Positions 14,723 through 28,060 of a DNA stretch of 64,000 nt are shown in pieces. The notes under the pieces are model-generated. The model was not told where the DNA came from and searched no databases. It saw nothing but the letters and a program-made list of their open reading frames with translations. Every line of letters begins with the position of its first letter. Positions within the stretch are counted from its first letter, which is position 1. The translations under genes were made by a program, and so were the position numbers. Origin of the DNA: Larus michahellis (lineage: Eukaryota; Chordata; Aves; Charadriiformes; Laridae); NCBI RefSeq assembly GCF_964199755.1, contig NC_133910.1, positions 7,462,501 to 7,526,500 on the forward strand, written 5' to 3'.

Positions 14723-17379
14723 GCCCATAACCACATAAACAGGAAATGCCCGGAGCTGACCCGATTAACCTTCCTTCCAGTTCTGGGGCCCAGAACAAAC
14801 CAGTCTATGAAGAGATGTGTCACCTGTCTGGCTTCTACATGGCTTCTCTCATCTCTTCAGTGATTTTACACCATCAGCCAGTATCCTAGTCACCACGCTG
14901 AGTCTCCGGCAGCAAAAGCACACATAGCAGCCACACTGACATCTGGTATCATAAATACAGGCTCTGCACTGTTGGATAATCTGTTAACGGCAGAGTAAGC
15001 GACACTGGAAGAATAATTAGCAGCAGCTAGTAAGCCACTGCATTCAGGAGGAAAAATAATATTTGTTTGGTAAGACATGTAACTAAACATTGATTGCAGT
15101 CAGCATCACTCTGTGCTTCGAGGTTTCCAGCATGCATGGGATTTGGTGCTACTGCAAGGTGCCAGCAGCAGCCCTAGACTGAAGTCCTGCATAGCCACAG
15201 GCATCAGGGGCAAGCCTGCTGCCCTGCTATGTGATCATGCAGTGATGACAACCTGAAAGTAGCCCCACAGGTACAGAGCAGGGAAACCAGCCCTGACAGG
15301 GCCTCCAGCCCCACTGCTGAAGTGTCCCCATCAAGCACATCAGTCAGTACCAACTGCATCAGCATTTGTTCTTGCACAGATTTCCATCCACGCCAAGAGA
15401 AACTCATCAGCACTCACATTCACTGTGCAGCGAGCAGCTGCTGAGCAATAGCTGCACCACCATCCTGGTATCAAGCTGAAGCAGTGACATATGTCATGTC
15501 CACACTACAGCAGTAATTGTATTTGTACACAGTAGGTCTACACACAATTTCTTCTTATGCCTATTCAGACAAGAAAACAGACCCTATCACAATTACATTG
15601 AGGAGACACGCTTATTCTGGATACTATTTCCATAGCTTCTTATCACAGTTTTCAATACTCACACAAAAAGAAAACAGACTATACATTAAAGCAAGGCCCC
15701 AACTTTATTTTAATAGGATTGGGTTTTGCAGCATGTACACATACATTCTGTGGTATGATGTCTCACATTACCAGTCTCTAAACTAACCAGCACTCAAGGG
15801 TATCAAATGGAGAAAGACCTCTTCCCTTTGACATATTTTCCATTTCTACTCCAATTATTTCCTCTAAATGCTTTTCTACAGATAGGTCTCTCAGCTGCTG
15901 CCCAGGGGACCCTTCATTATTTCATTTTCTAAAAGCTATGGCACTATAACTTGCTGCTAGAGAGACAGCTGATGGGACACAGTGAGGTTACAAGTTCTCC
16001 TGGGACAGGGGTCATCAAAGAGAGATAGAAAACAATTTAATTCATTTGCTCTCCACCAGGCAGATAAAATCTCTAGATCTCAACTGGTGCCAGTGTAGAC
16101 ACACCAAGGATTAACATAGCCCCTTCCATTTGCTCAGTCTAAAAGAAAGGGGCAGTGTACCCCGATACACTGACTGTCCTCCGACAAACAGCCAGACGTT
16201 ATATATTACGCCACTGCAGCATTGACTGCATAGATCCTCTAAAAAGGATTTACAAGGTTGGGCTGACAGTACTTAGAAAGCATGAAAACAGCAGAGCCAA
16301 CAGGTGAACCTGTTTTGCTCACGTATTTCAGAAGCCCTATTTTCCCCTTTTTAGAAAGATACAATTCATTTTGGTGGTAGTAATTGTTACTTTCTTCCTG
16401 TATCCATGGACAAACAAGTGGATCTTGGTCTATGACCTGAGGCTCAGTAAAATGTGTTCCTGCAATGTCCTTCCCTTGGCATGATTCCCAGCATCCCTGG
16501 GGGGATTGCTGGACTGTTGGAAGTTCGCTAGAAAGGATCCCAAACTCTTTGAATGTGTATCTATAGCAAACGGAGGGGAAAACAACCTTATTCCAACTAT
16601 GCTTTCTTTGCACCTTCTTCCTAGTACACACAGCACACCCTGCACTCGCTGCTCAAGGCTACCTTTGCACAAGTCCAAAATCCAGGGCTATGCACAGCTA
16701 AACAAGCAATTCATACACACCGCAGACCCTTCCAAGAGTAGGAAAGCTTTATAAGCCATCCAGCAGCAAATAGATTAAAAGAAAAAGTGGGGGTGGGGGA
16801 ACGGCATCCAGTAGATGTCAGAAATGCAGTTTGCTGGAAGAGAAAAACCCACACAAGCATCTGACCAGGTATCACAGCAGTGACTGCTTTTAAGATAAGC
16901 CACCAGCAACTTGCACACTTCTCATAGCATAAAAAAACCCCCACCTTGATAGCTAAAACCTGTATATCACTGATTACAATTAATTAACGAGGCCAGCTGA
17001 AGAACACCTCCCCCTCCCCAGGTGTTGTGTGTCTACGCTGGAGCAGATAACCAGGCAGCACAGTCTGCAGTTTACTCAAGTTGCAGATGATGAATGCGAA
17101 GGTCACATGAAGGGAAGGCATCAGTATATTGCCTGTCACAAAATGGTAGCACCCGGGGATTTGAGCATATAGGAGAGAGATAACCCCGTCCTTCCCATAG
17201 CCTCCCCGGAGCTCCTGACATGGCATCCGCTATGGAGGACAGCGAGGCAGCGCTGGGGGAGGGGGACGGAGCAGATTAAACTTAAATACCCCACACACAC
17301 ACACACCAGCGACAACATCCATCCCGGGGAGCCCCGCTGAGGGGGGCACCGAGCAGGGGAGGGGACGGTCCCCGCTGAC

Positions 17380-18275
<896 letters not shown>

Positions 18276-18416
18276 GGGACAAAGCCCTCACACACACAAC
18301 ACACACCTGCCTCCGAGGCCAGGGGTGGCTTCAGGGGGTTGTTGGCCCGGGAACGGGCCCGTTCGATGCCCCGAAATCAGAGCTGCACAAGCTGTCCCCA
18401 GGCCTCGGGGGCTGTG

Positions 18417-19045
18417 GGGTGCCATGGTGGGTTGACACACCGCCACGGCCCAGCCGGTGTACCTGTGTGGCCCAGTCATCATGCCTCATGGTTCTGTCGG
18501 TAGGTGTACCTGCCTGCTTCAGGGACTTTTTACAAGGGCATGTAGTGATAGAACAAGGGGTAATGGCTTCAAAATGGAAGAGGGGAGATTTAGATTGGAT
18601 ATCGGGAAGAAATTTTTCACTCTGAAGGTGGTGAGCCCCTGGCCCAGGTTGCCCAGAGAAGCTGTGGATGCTCCATCCCTGGAGGTGTTCAAGGCCAGGT
18701 TGGACGGGGCTTGGAGCCCAGGTCTAGCCCAGGGCAGAGGGTTGGAACTAGACAATCTTTAAGGTCCCTTCCAACCCAAACCATTCTATGGTTCTATGAT
18801 TCTATACCTGTCCATGAGCCTGTACAGCTCGGTCACTATCCCTGCAGGGTTTGGTCACTGTACCTATGCAGTGCAGTCAACGTACAGGTATGATTTGGTC
18901 AATGTACCTGTATGGTTTGGTTACTACATCTGTTTGGTCAATCTACCCACATGGCTTGGTTGCTACATCTGCACAGTTTGGTCTTTATACCCATACAGTT
19001 TGATCACAGTACTGTTGCAGTTGGGTGGTACACCTGTATGGGAGG
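18417..19045. repeat. Degenerate 22-bp minisatellite, split by a CR1
   Basis: Reading the flanks of the CR1 at 18,521-18,806 in 22-base steps gives a repeating theme close to TACCTGTATGGTTTGGTCAC plus two bases. At least two or three units lie left of the CR1 (for example TACCTGTGTGGCCCAGTCAT from 18,459) and about ten lie right of it up to about 19,045. Most right-hand units are exactly 22 bases, one is 17 and one 21. Units differ at many positions, so the array is old. It sits about 0.4-1 kb upstream of the DNM1 start codon. The longer open frames seen here come from the repeat and are not genes. Confidence 0.8.
18521..18806 (+). mobile_element. CR1 LINE, 5'-truncated, inserted in the minisatellite
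   Basis: It starts near AGGGACTTTTTACAAGGGCA and runs through the conserved CR1 3' blocks (GGCCCAGGTTGCCCAGAGAA, TGGATGCTCCATCCCTGGAG, GGTCCCTTCCAACCCAAACC), ending in TCTATGGTTCTATGATTCTA. About 286 bp of the 3' end is present. Units of the 22 bp array continue on both sides, so this copy jumped into an array that already existed. It looks closer to the CR1 forms starting AGGGACTTTTTACAAGG than to the subfamily of the copy at 20.6 kb. Confidence 0.93.
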
Positions 19046-20270
19046 GCTTTGTGCCAGGACAACACTCGTGGAACTGCCAGAATACAATAAATACTTGGTA
19101 TGATTAAACTGGAGGCTTGCAAAAACACTACTGAGCTTCTGCTGCTTCATCTTCATTCAAACATGGATGAAAAATACATGAATTTCTGTTTATGGCTGAA
19201 AAACAGTACATGTTGCTGTGTTTGTTTTACAGAAATACAAACAAATGCTTCACTTTATGTACTTAGGTTTTCTTTTTAAAAATCATTTGTCTGCAGTAAA
19301 GAGCCAACTGTTTGACTGTAGGCTTTTAAAAGGGCTAGGGTTTTAATAAGAATATAACGTGAGGCCATATGTTATTTGAAATCATAGCACTGGAAACAAG
19401 TGTTCAGAAAAGAAGCTGATGGCTAGCGGTGACTCAGGAGGATGGAGAATGCTGCATTTCACACACCTCGCAGTTCGTGCTACCCAGCACTCTTGTTCAC
19501 AGCTCAGAGAGAGCTGGGGGTGGTGGGGGAAAGGAATAACAAAAAATTGCAACAGATTTTGAGCTGTATATTTTGTTTTAAACAGCAACTTTTTAGTTAT
19601 AATGATTCTAAGGAAGATTTCATAGATGTCTGTCAAATGTAATCCATGCAGAAATACCTACCTGGGTGTACAGAGAAACTGGAACAACCATGCTGAGGTG
19701 TGAATTTGGCTCACTGTATTAGTGAAGATGCCCAAGGAAAATGTTGTGAAAAAGTCACTAGTGTGCAGGTGAAGGAAGAGTAGAGAGCTGCTCCATCTGT
19801 ATGGGTAAGACCATTGTAGGGCATACGTGGGCTGTTTTGGGGGCTGTCAATGCTATTTTTTGCTCTCAGCAAATTGCCTAGCAAATCTCAAGAAACAAGC
19901 TTAAGAAACTCAATATAGACAGTGGACAAAAGTCTTTGAGTATCTGTGCAGCCATTATGATAATTTGTGTTGAAGAAACCTGGAGAAAAAATATTGGTTT
20001 TTTCCTTCAGAAGTTGATAGCTGCTGCTTATTAGAGGTCACCGCAAAAAGAACAGTGAAGAACATCAGAGACTTAAAGAATGGTGTCGCCTTCCTCCCTG
20101 GGTCAGAGCTGATGCTCAGGAAACTTCAGACCATGAGGATCTTTGAAGCTTTGTTTGAGGAACCATAAGAAGAAAATTGTCCTTTTTCCAGAGGTTGCTG
20201 TAACCTGAAGTTCACCCACACAGTTCTGATTTCTATACAGAGGAAGATTACCCAGGTACATTACTGCAAT
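19046..20270. other. Gene-free spacer upstream of DNM1
   Basis: This AT-leaning DNA has short open frames only, no recognisable coding segment, no CpG island and no repeat family I can name. It is part of the spacer between the divergent genes DNM1 and CIZ1. Confidence 0.6.
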
Positions 20271-20599
20271 CATCTCACAGAATTTAACAGCTGTACTAAT
20301 AACCCTTAATGGCTATGACCAGCCTCACCTGGGGCATCTCCCCACACCTGTGGGCCAAGGAGCTCTATTTAAGATCAGCCCGGGGCCATCAGTCCCTGAT
20401 GAATTATGGAAAAGTCTCTAGTTCAGTTGCCAACCTACATGCCCATGGTATACTTGATTCCAAGTTGAACTTGTAGGCTGACTCCTTGGTCTGTCTCATT
20501 GCTGTAGGTGTGCCTGGAAATCACTAGCCCTAGTCCTAATCTGGGCCTGCAGGTTGGTATCTGGGGGGTGGCTGATGCACCGGAAGGCTGTGCTGTCAT
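20270..20599. repeat. Unidentified repeat-like stretch flanking CR1
   Basis: The stretch holds GC-rich text of a style seen in interspersed repeats (CCTCACCTGGGGCATCTCCC, then CTATTTAAG, a TATA-like motif). Similar phrasing seems to resume after the CR1 ends, near 21,413-21,500. It may be one half of an older element, possibly a solo LTR, that the CR1 interrupted. I could not find its ends or name the family, and no coding part is recognisable. Confidence 0.25.
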
Positions 20600-21412
20600 A
20601 TAGAGAGACCTAGACAGGTTGGAGATCTGGGTAGAGAGAAACCTTATGAAGTTCAACAAGGGCAAGTGTAGGGTGCTGCACCTGGGCAGGAATAACTCCA
20701 TGCACCAGTACAGGTTGGGGCTGACCTGCTGGAGAGCAGCTCGGTGGAAAGAGACCTGGGAGTCCTGGTGGACAACAGGATGACCATGAGCCAGCAATGT
20801 GCCCTTGTGGCTAAAAAGGCCAATGGCATCCTGGGGTGCATCAAGAAGAGTGTGGCCAGCAGGTGGAGGGAGGTCATCCTCCCCCTCTACTCTGCCCTGG
20901 TGAGGCTGCATCTGGAGTACTGTGTCCAGTTCTGGGCTCCCTGGTTCCAGAAGGCCAGGGAACTGCTGGAGAGGGTGCAGCAAAGGGCTACCAAGATGCT
21001 GAGGGGACTGGAACACCTCTCTTATGGAGAAAGGCTGAGGGACTTGGGTCTCTTCAGCCTGGAAAAAAGATGACTGAGGGGGGATCTTATCAATGCTTAT
21101 AAATACTTAAAGGGTGGGTGTCAGGAGGATGGGGCCAGGCTCTTTTCAGTGGTCCCTGGCAACAGGACAAGAGGTAACGGGCACAAACTTGACCATAGGA
21201 AGTTCCATCTCAACATGAGGAGGGACTTCTTTGTTGTGAGGGTGGCAGAGCCCTGGCACAGGCTGCCCAGAGAGGTGGTGGAGTCTCTGTCTCTGGAGAC
21301 ATTCCAAACCCACCTGGACATGTTCCTGTGCAACCTGCTCTAAGATGACGCAGGGGGTTGGACTAGATGATCTCCAGAAGTCCCTTCCAACCCTATGATT
21401 CTATGATCTCTG
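20600..21412 (+). mobile_element. CR1 LINE, 3' part with end of ORF2
   Basis: About 810 bp of CR1 on the plus strand, from AGACCTAGACAGGTTGG to the TTCCAACCCTATGATTCTAT tail. It encodes the C-terminal part of the CR1 ORF2 protein: from 20,744 the frame reads [18 protein letters not shown] and continues through [16 protein letters not shown]. The same frame runs on to a TAA at 21,341-21,343 after DMFLCNLL and is interrupted only by one TGA at 21,071-21,073. The 5' part (endonuclease and most of the reverse transcriptase) is missing, as usual for CR1. The long minus-strand open frame across it is an antisense shadow. Confidence 0.96.
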
Positions 21413-22817
21413 CTTGACCTTGGATCTGCCTTATTGCCATACTGTTGCCTTATAATCTGAATTTTTTGTTGGACCTAGCCATTATCTTTAGTCTGTCCTG
21501 CTTGCCTTCCTTGTGCACTGTGGGATTTGGCCTCAGTTAGAAATAACCTTGCTAGCTGTGGGATTTATCCTTTGGTTCCTGCCTCCCCTTCCCCTGGGGA
21601 GCAGCCCTGCTCTTGCTGCTCCCTGACAACAGCATTAGCTGCTTAGCAGTACATAATGTGACTTGACTTTGCTCCCCTTGTCCCCCTACCCCACTCCCAT
21701 GAATCCACACCTGCCTTTAATGCTTCCACAAAAGCAATTATTTGATTGTGGCTATCAATGTTTTTGCTAACAATAGAAACCTCAACCTGAAAGTATGTTA
21801 TTCTACTCCCTGGCTGACATTCTAAGCAGGTATTTTGTTCTGGCTGAGCCCACTTCAGTACAGGAATAATAATTCAGGATTATACTGTTTTCTGGAAAAA
21901 TCTAAAATTAAATTAATACATATGCTTTGAGAAAGGTTTATGAAAGCATATTGAAAGTACAGAATGTCAACAGCTGATATTCAAGACTATAGGGGGGAAA
22001 TAGGGCTTATTGCTAGTTAAGGAGCTAGTACAGCATTAAAGGTTAAGTGTGATTTCTTTGCAGGTATTCTTTCATTTGGTCTTTGGTTTTATTTTTCTGT
22101 GAAACTGGTACTTGATTCTTGGAGAGCGTCTAAGGCGTTCCTTGGTCTAACTTACTGTACTCAAAGGGCAAAAGTACTCTGGGGGGATAAGGAGAGTTAA
22201 TAGCGTGCTCTCCAGGTAGAGAAGAAAGGGAGAAAAGGGGTGGCAGAAGTGCTAAAAACCTGCAGAAATATTGGCAAACTTTACATAGATTTCTCAGCAG
22301 ATCAATATTAGTGTCAAACTGTTAGATGCACAAAACGTGCTCCTGTTTTCCCTGTCTTGCAGAGATGCTTGTAAGCAAACGAGACCACAGTTTATGCCTG
22401 CAGTGCTACTCCTACAAGAACACATTCATGTCGTGGAGTCTATCTAAACACTTCTGCAGCAATTGTAATCGCACAGCCCAGAGACCTGAACTCCAGAGTC
22501 AGAGACAGCAAGGCTTGCGTTTTGAGAAGCTTTGGAAACCTACACCTCCCATTGATGAAAGAGAGAACTGCAGGCACCCAGAATCACTCCTAAAGCCTTC
22601 CATTTTCTCTCCTGCAAGAAACTGAGTTGGAAGGATGTTAGCAGCACACAGGCCTTTTTATTCTGTAATATCTCCCACCTGTGACTTATGTGGCAGCATG
22701 TAGCAGTTTTAGGAGGAAAAACAACCATGTGATAATCCTTCATGGGAAATACTGAAAAACTGCAATGACTGTAAAATAAAAAGGAATTTTATAAACTGGA
22801 GTAGATGGGAAAAATCT

Positions 22818-22845
22818 ATTTCTTTCTACCTTGGTAGAAAGAAAT
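22818..22845. repeat. Perfect 13-bp inverted repeat, 2-nt loop
   Basis: ATTTCTTTCTACC, TT, GGTAGAAAGAAAT: the two 13-base arms are exact reverse complements and the loop is two bases. Flanking bases do not pair further. No tRNA, microRNA or transposon end is recognised in it. Confidence 0.9.
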
Positions 22846-25696
22846 CTTAAGACTTGAACAAAGTAAAACAAGGATGATGAGAGATTTTTTTTTTCACCTC
22901 AAGGTGCTATAAATATTTCTGGATGTACTTTAATATGAATCCCTAAAAATGCATGTGGGCATAACTATGCATGTTTCTATGTATGGCTATCAACATAATG
23001 ACAGCTTTGTACACTCATTTTGTCACCTCATGCAAATAGAACTCCCAGTTTAGTTAGCATAATTAGAAATAGACACTTGAGTGCTGGATTCTGTCCCTCA
23101 TTCCTTGCCCTTGCAAAATTAACACATCTAGTCCTCAGCGAAAAAAAAGGCAAAAATGTGGAATACAATTAGCTTAAGATTCTCCTAGTTATCTGCAAAC
23201 TCTTTCTGTTGACTGCAGGTAGAGCTGTGAATGTTCAGAACACTTCACGGTGGGTCATGAATTGGGTGCTCTTGGCCCTTTGGATTCCTAAGAAATATTT
23301 GTAAATACAGGTAAGAATTTAAATTGTTTACAAGCAGAGGTTAGAATATAAGTTCCACAAAGAATCAGGGCTAGGATTGTCAGTGTCTCTATCATTATAG
23401 AATGCATTTTACAGCTGTTAGTTAAAAAACTTAATTAAAATTAGCCTCTTAAATTTACATGACTATGTAAAGCTGCCTATGGAGATAAAAACAATTTAAG
23501 TATCTGTTTTATAGGTACTTAGATGCTACTATAGTAGCAATGATACCAGAGTAACATTGATCGCTCGTGGTATCAGTTGCTCAGAAATAAAAAGTTTCTC
23601 TGTGTTTTTCCTGTTGGTTGGAAAAGCTATCAGAAAGAAAAACAGCCTTTAGTTTTTGATTTGCAAATACAGAGCTTTTTCTTTGTAGAATAAAATAGTG
23701 AAATGCTTCCTCATTTTCTCTTCTGTTCTCAAACAGGAAATTTGCTGAACTGGTCTGAGAATCCCTCAAAAAGATGTAAAATAAGGTAAATCTAGTGTAT
23801 GAGACACTGGGTCAAGCTTATTTTTGGTGTGACTCCACAGAAGCCAGAATATACATAAGGGAAGAAATAAACTGAATGTTGTAGCCCCTTAGGAAAGGAA
23901 TCTAGACATGGATGTGAGTTTAAATTTATATTTTAAGAGCAACAAAGCTGAGTTCCCTGTGCTTTCCACATCCAGTGAGATGATACAAAATAGCTCCTGG
24001 AATATATTTTACCTTGTGACTGAAAATCCCTGATAGAAGCTAATTGGCCGAGTGGCAAAATGGGTGTAAAGCTAGTATCTTAGTTTACATTCTGTCGGCC
24101 TGTCCTGCCAATCAAGAAATATTGGGAATAGGTTTCTAGAGCAATAGAACAAAGAGTGGGTGCAAATATCCTCTAATGCACAGATCATTTTGCTTTGAAA
24201 TGTTGTGTGCTACCGCTTTCTCATGCGTGAATACCGTCTTCCTCCAGATAAAACAGACATGGGAAACAGTGTAACTCCAGTAATTAATATCAGCTATTGA
24301 GAGTGGGTCTGGTGAAACTCAACCCATTCTTTCAATGGACAGGCCCTAAAAGCCAAGAAGAAAAAGTACTTTAAAGCTCCATATGCCTTTTTCCTCCAAG
24401 GAGTTTGGGAGGTTTAAAGACATTATGGTGAGAACTAGTTGTATCCTAGTGAAATGGATGAGTAATAACACCGTCCTTGCGGATTGCAGAGGAAATTGTG
24501 GGCATTGCAGTTTCTTGGTGCTGTCATAGGCACTGAGAAACACACTTGGATTTTCAAAAGCTATGTGGCTTCACCAAGGGTTGCATACCAAGTCTTTTTC
24601 AAAGCCAAAATTAAAACATACAACTGCACAGTCCAGTCATGTGCTGAAAACTAGAAATCTACAGTTATCTGAATGCCTGATCCGGTCCCTGTAAGAAATT
24701 CATATAGCCCAACAAAAACTTGGCTATATAATGCAATCCAGTTCCTGAATAAAAAGCATTTGTACGGTCTGTCAACAAATCTGCCAAAAAACTTCGTAAC
24801 CCCGATCTAATCATATAGAGGTGTAATGCAGGTTGCCTTATAGTGATGATCCAACAACTCTATTGATGTCACTCTCTGTATTGCAGGGTACTGCCTGGGT
24901 CATTTTCTTGCCTCGACCTTCTAATTCTTATTCTGTTTTGTTCACTCCTTTTGTCAATGAGGCACAATCTTTGCGTAACCACCCCTGAGCCAAGTGGATA
25001 CCTAGCTTATTATTGAGTAATAATATTGTAGTCTGTATTGTAGCACTATGTTTTTAAGGTTCTGTGTATTCTCACATAATGACATGTATTTACCACTGCA
25101 TACTGAACAGCAAGTTGCTTAATAATTGAAAGTTCCTTGCAGGAAAAAAACAACTGTCAGTAGACGGGAGGTCAAGGTCTGTGTTCCAATGCTCAGTGGG
25201 CACTGACAGTAAGTACCTTTTGCCTGTCAGCCTAAGAGATGCTGTTTTATTGCCTGCAATGAAAGAAAGGATCTTAGCCCAATTTTTCTGCGCTGTTACC
25301 TTACATCTCTGTATGACTTTCAAACTGAACGGTGTGATTAGCGGAATCTGGAACCTTCTCTTCTGGATTCAGTTAAACCATCTCTGGGAGGTGTGATATC
25401 TATGACTGGTGCGTAAAGACATCTCTGAAGATCAACCTTTGGATTGTAGGTTGATAAAGCAGCGTGTGCCTTCACTTCCTACAGCCCAAATCCTGACTTG
25501 CCTTGTGTGTGCATGAGGCTGAATCCGTGTCCAGACTTGTTTGATGCAGTAGTATATCTGTGCGTTGGGTTGTGGTTTATTGTCCATAAACTCAAAAAGG
25601 CTGTTTATTTAATAATTTGTATATGGGACCTTGCAGGAGAAAGCCCAGTCTTTGAAGGAAGCCTCTAGACTATGTCAGAATATAATATCTAACAGT

Positions 25697-25720
25697 AAAA
25701 AAAAAAAAAAAAAAAAAAAA
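25697..25720 (+). repeat. Uninterrupted A24 run
   Basis: Twenty-four consecutive A residues follow AACAGT. The sequence before it has no polyadenylation hexamer 10-30 bases upstream and no recognised gene similarity, so I do not call it the tail of a processed copy. It is best described as a mononucleotide tract, probably length-variable. Confidence 0.9.
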
Positions 25721-26929
25721 GAGTAGACTTAGTTACTCACCTATCTCATTAACATGGTGTTTGTAGATTTCCAAATGTGACATACAAAGAATACTTACAA
25801 GAACTTGAATTGTAGAATTAAGAATAGAAGACATCAGCTTCAGATTTACATTTATTTATACAACCTGAATTCTGTCTTTTGCATGTCTGGCTAATATACA
25901 GACTAGCTAGACATTTGTAGGATCGTAGGATTAACCCTCTCCACCGCCACTGCTGACTAGCCAGGCGGGTATCTGCTGTAATGGCACGATTACAGGACCA
26001 GATGATCAATTACGCAAAATGATTTGAAAAAGACTCCATGTATGTTTTCTGCTCCATGTACATATTCCCTGGAATGATACAATCCCATAGAATGGTAAGT
26101 TCTAATGCTTAGCAGGAGACCATTTTCTCTGTGTGCAGACAGCTGTGACTGGATAAAGGACTCTGGTCGTTAACATGGCCAGTCATTGATTAATATGGAT
26201 GGTCATCTCCAAATTGATTATTGTAAAATCAATTGCCCAAAGGAAAAATCAACATATGCGGCTGCATTGAAAATTATTAACGCTAACTGTATATCACCAG
26301 TAACTGTGTTCAGCTTACAATACTCTCAGCTAAAAATCAATTCTGAGGCCTTTAATGAATTGTCTTTATTGGCATGAATAATAAGACTATAAAGTAAATT
26401 ATTTCAGGATGGATTCTCTGGAATGGCAAAGAGCACAAATGCATCTTTACCCTTGCTAGGTTTAGTATAAGAAAAAATGACAGCTTTGGTATATTTTCCT
26501 ACAGAGGCTGTGTACTGAATACCCTTAACATTAATTTACTTACAGAAAGCAGGTGCTGCAGGAAAGGTTTTGCTGCAGACTCACAAAAAATAAAAGGGAT
26601 GGATCTGCTAGAAAAGTCATCCCAGTCTACAGCACAGAGTAATATTGCAGAAGTCCCTGTTTGTTTTCCTCCAGGTTCTCATGGCAGACTCGCCGGGATG
26701 TGACCACAGCGAATGGCCAGAGGCCGTGCTGGGTTTTTTCCATCTCCTCGCCGAGATGGTTACCAAAGATTCCCCTGGACTATTTAAAAAAAAAAAAAAC
26801 AACAAAACAAAACCAACAAACCCAACAAAGAGCAGAAAACCCACGCTGTTGAAAGCCATCTGCTCCCCCTCTGCAGCCGTTTATTCCATTCCCCCTGCAC
26901 AGATGGTGTCCGTCCCCTCCCAGCCCTCT

Positions 26930-28060
26930 CCAGGGACAGGGGACCCCGCTCCTCTTGCCGTGCCGGGGACGAAACGCGGAGGTGCTGCGAGATGGGGCGA
27001 CCCGAGCGGGGGCTGTGGGAGTGATCCCGCACCTTGCGGGGGCGGCCGGCTCCTCCAGCCCTGCCGGAGGAGCTGCCGGGAGCCGGGCAGGTGGTTATTG
27101 TCCCCGGCGGGAAGATGGAGGCGGCCGGCGGGGAGCGGTGAACGCCGTGAGTGCCGGCGGGGAAGCGAAGAAGGGGCTGCGGCGGGCGGCCCGGTGCGTC
27201 CCCGCGGCGGGGAGCGGGGCGGGCTGGGCTGGGCTGGCAGGGGAGGGTCGGGAACGGGTTTGGGGAGGTGGGGTTTGGAAGCCTCCTCCACAGGCTGGTG
27301 CTTGCGATGACCCCGGGGGGAAGGAGGAGGAGGCAGGGGGGGATCGTCTCAGTGAATGAATGGGCGGCAGCGGCGGCTGCCCCGCTCAATGGCTGCTGTG
27401 CTGGTAGGCGCCAGCCCCGCAGCCGGTGCTTCCCTCGCCCTCCCGTGTTTTGTCTCAGGCTGGCCCCGCTCGCAGTTCCCCAGACATGTTCAACCAGCAG
27501 CAGTTCCAGCAGCAGCTGCTGCAGCTCCAGCACCTCCTCCAGCAGCAGCAGCACCACCACCACCCCTCGGCGCAGCAGGGAGGCCGGTAAGCGCCGCTAC
27601 GCGAGGCCGGGGATCTGGGGCCTGTCCCGGGGGACCGCTCTCCTTCGCCTCCCTCCCCTCCGTCCCTCCTCGCCCCGGCGAAGCCGCGTCGGGGCTGGCT
27701 GCGGGCCTGTCCGCCGCCGCGGCGGGGATGGCGACAAAGGGAGGCGGGGGCGTGGGGGGCGCAGGCCGCCGCCGGGGCAGAGCCGGGGGGCTGGAGGCCT
27801 CGGGGAGCGGCGGAGCGGTGCCTGAGGGGGGCGGCCGGGCGGGTCGGGGGCTGCTGCCGCTGTTCGTGTCTTCTTCTCCCCCCCCACAAGGAGATGCCTC
27901 CCCGCTCCCGTAGCGGAGTCCCCGAGGGCGACCCCGGGCAGGAGGGGGGGGATGCTCCGGGGCCGGGCGACCCTCCTCCCGGCGGTGGCGAGGAGGGGGC
28001 TTGGGGGGAAAACCGCCTTCTCCCGCAGAAATGCTCGTACGCACGGAACCGAGCCGCCCT
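26930..28060. promoter_or_regulatory. CIZ1: CpG island and promoter region of CIZ1
   Basis: This dense CpG-rich, very GC-rich stretch surrounds CIZ1 coding exon 1. A splice acceptor (TTTTGTCTCAG|GC) at 27,458/27,459 lies just before the start codon, which implies at least one untranslated exon upstream. GAACGCC|GTGAGTG at 27,146/27,147 is a plausible donor for it. Many long open frames on both strands (for example 26,784-27,563 and 27,455-28,309 on the minus strand) arise from the GC-rich composition and are not called as genes. Confidence 0.8.

Larger units (their letters stand above)
21413..26900. other. Gene-free spacer upstream of CIZ1
   Basis: No convincing exon, RNA gene or CpG island was seen. 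Open frames are short and AT-rich. The stretch holds a 28 bp perfect hairpin (22,818-22,845) and a 24 bp A run (25,697-25,720), both listed separately. From 21,413 to about 21,700 the text may be the right half of the older repeat split by the CR1. Confidence 0.6.

Noticed and set aside
20435-21016. 193-codon minus-strand frame
   Set aside because: It is the antisense shadow of the CR1 ORF2 region.
25600-25720. Processed retrocopy ending in the A24 run
   Set aside because: No polyadenylation hexamer at the right distance, no recognisable coding text and no visible target-site duplication.
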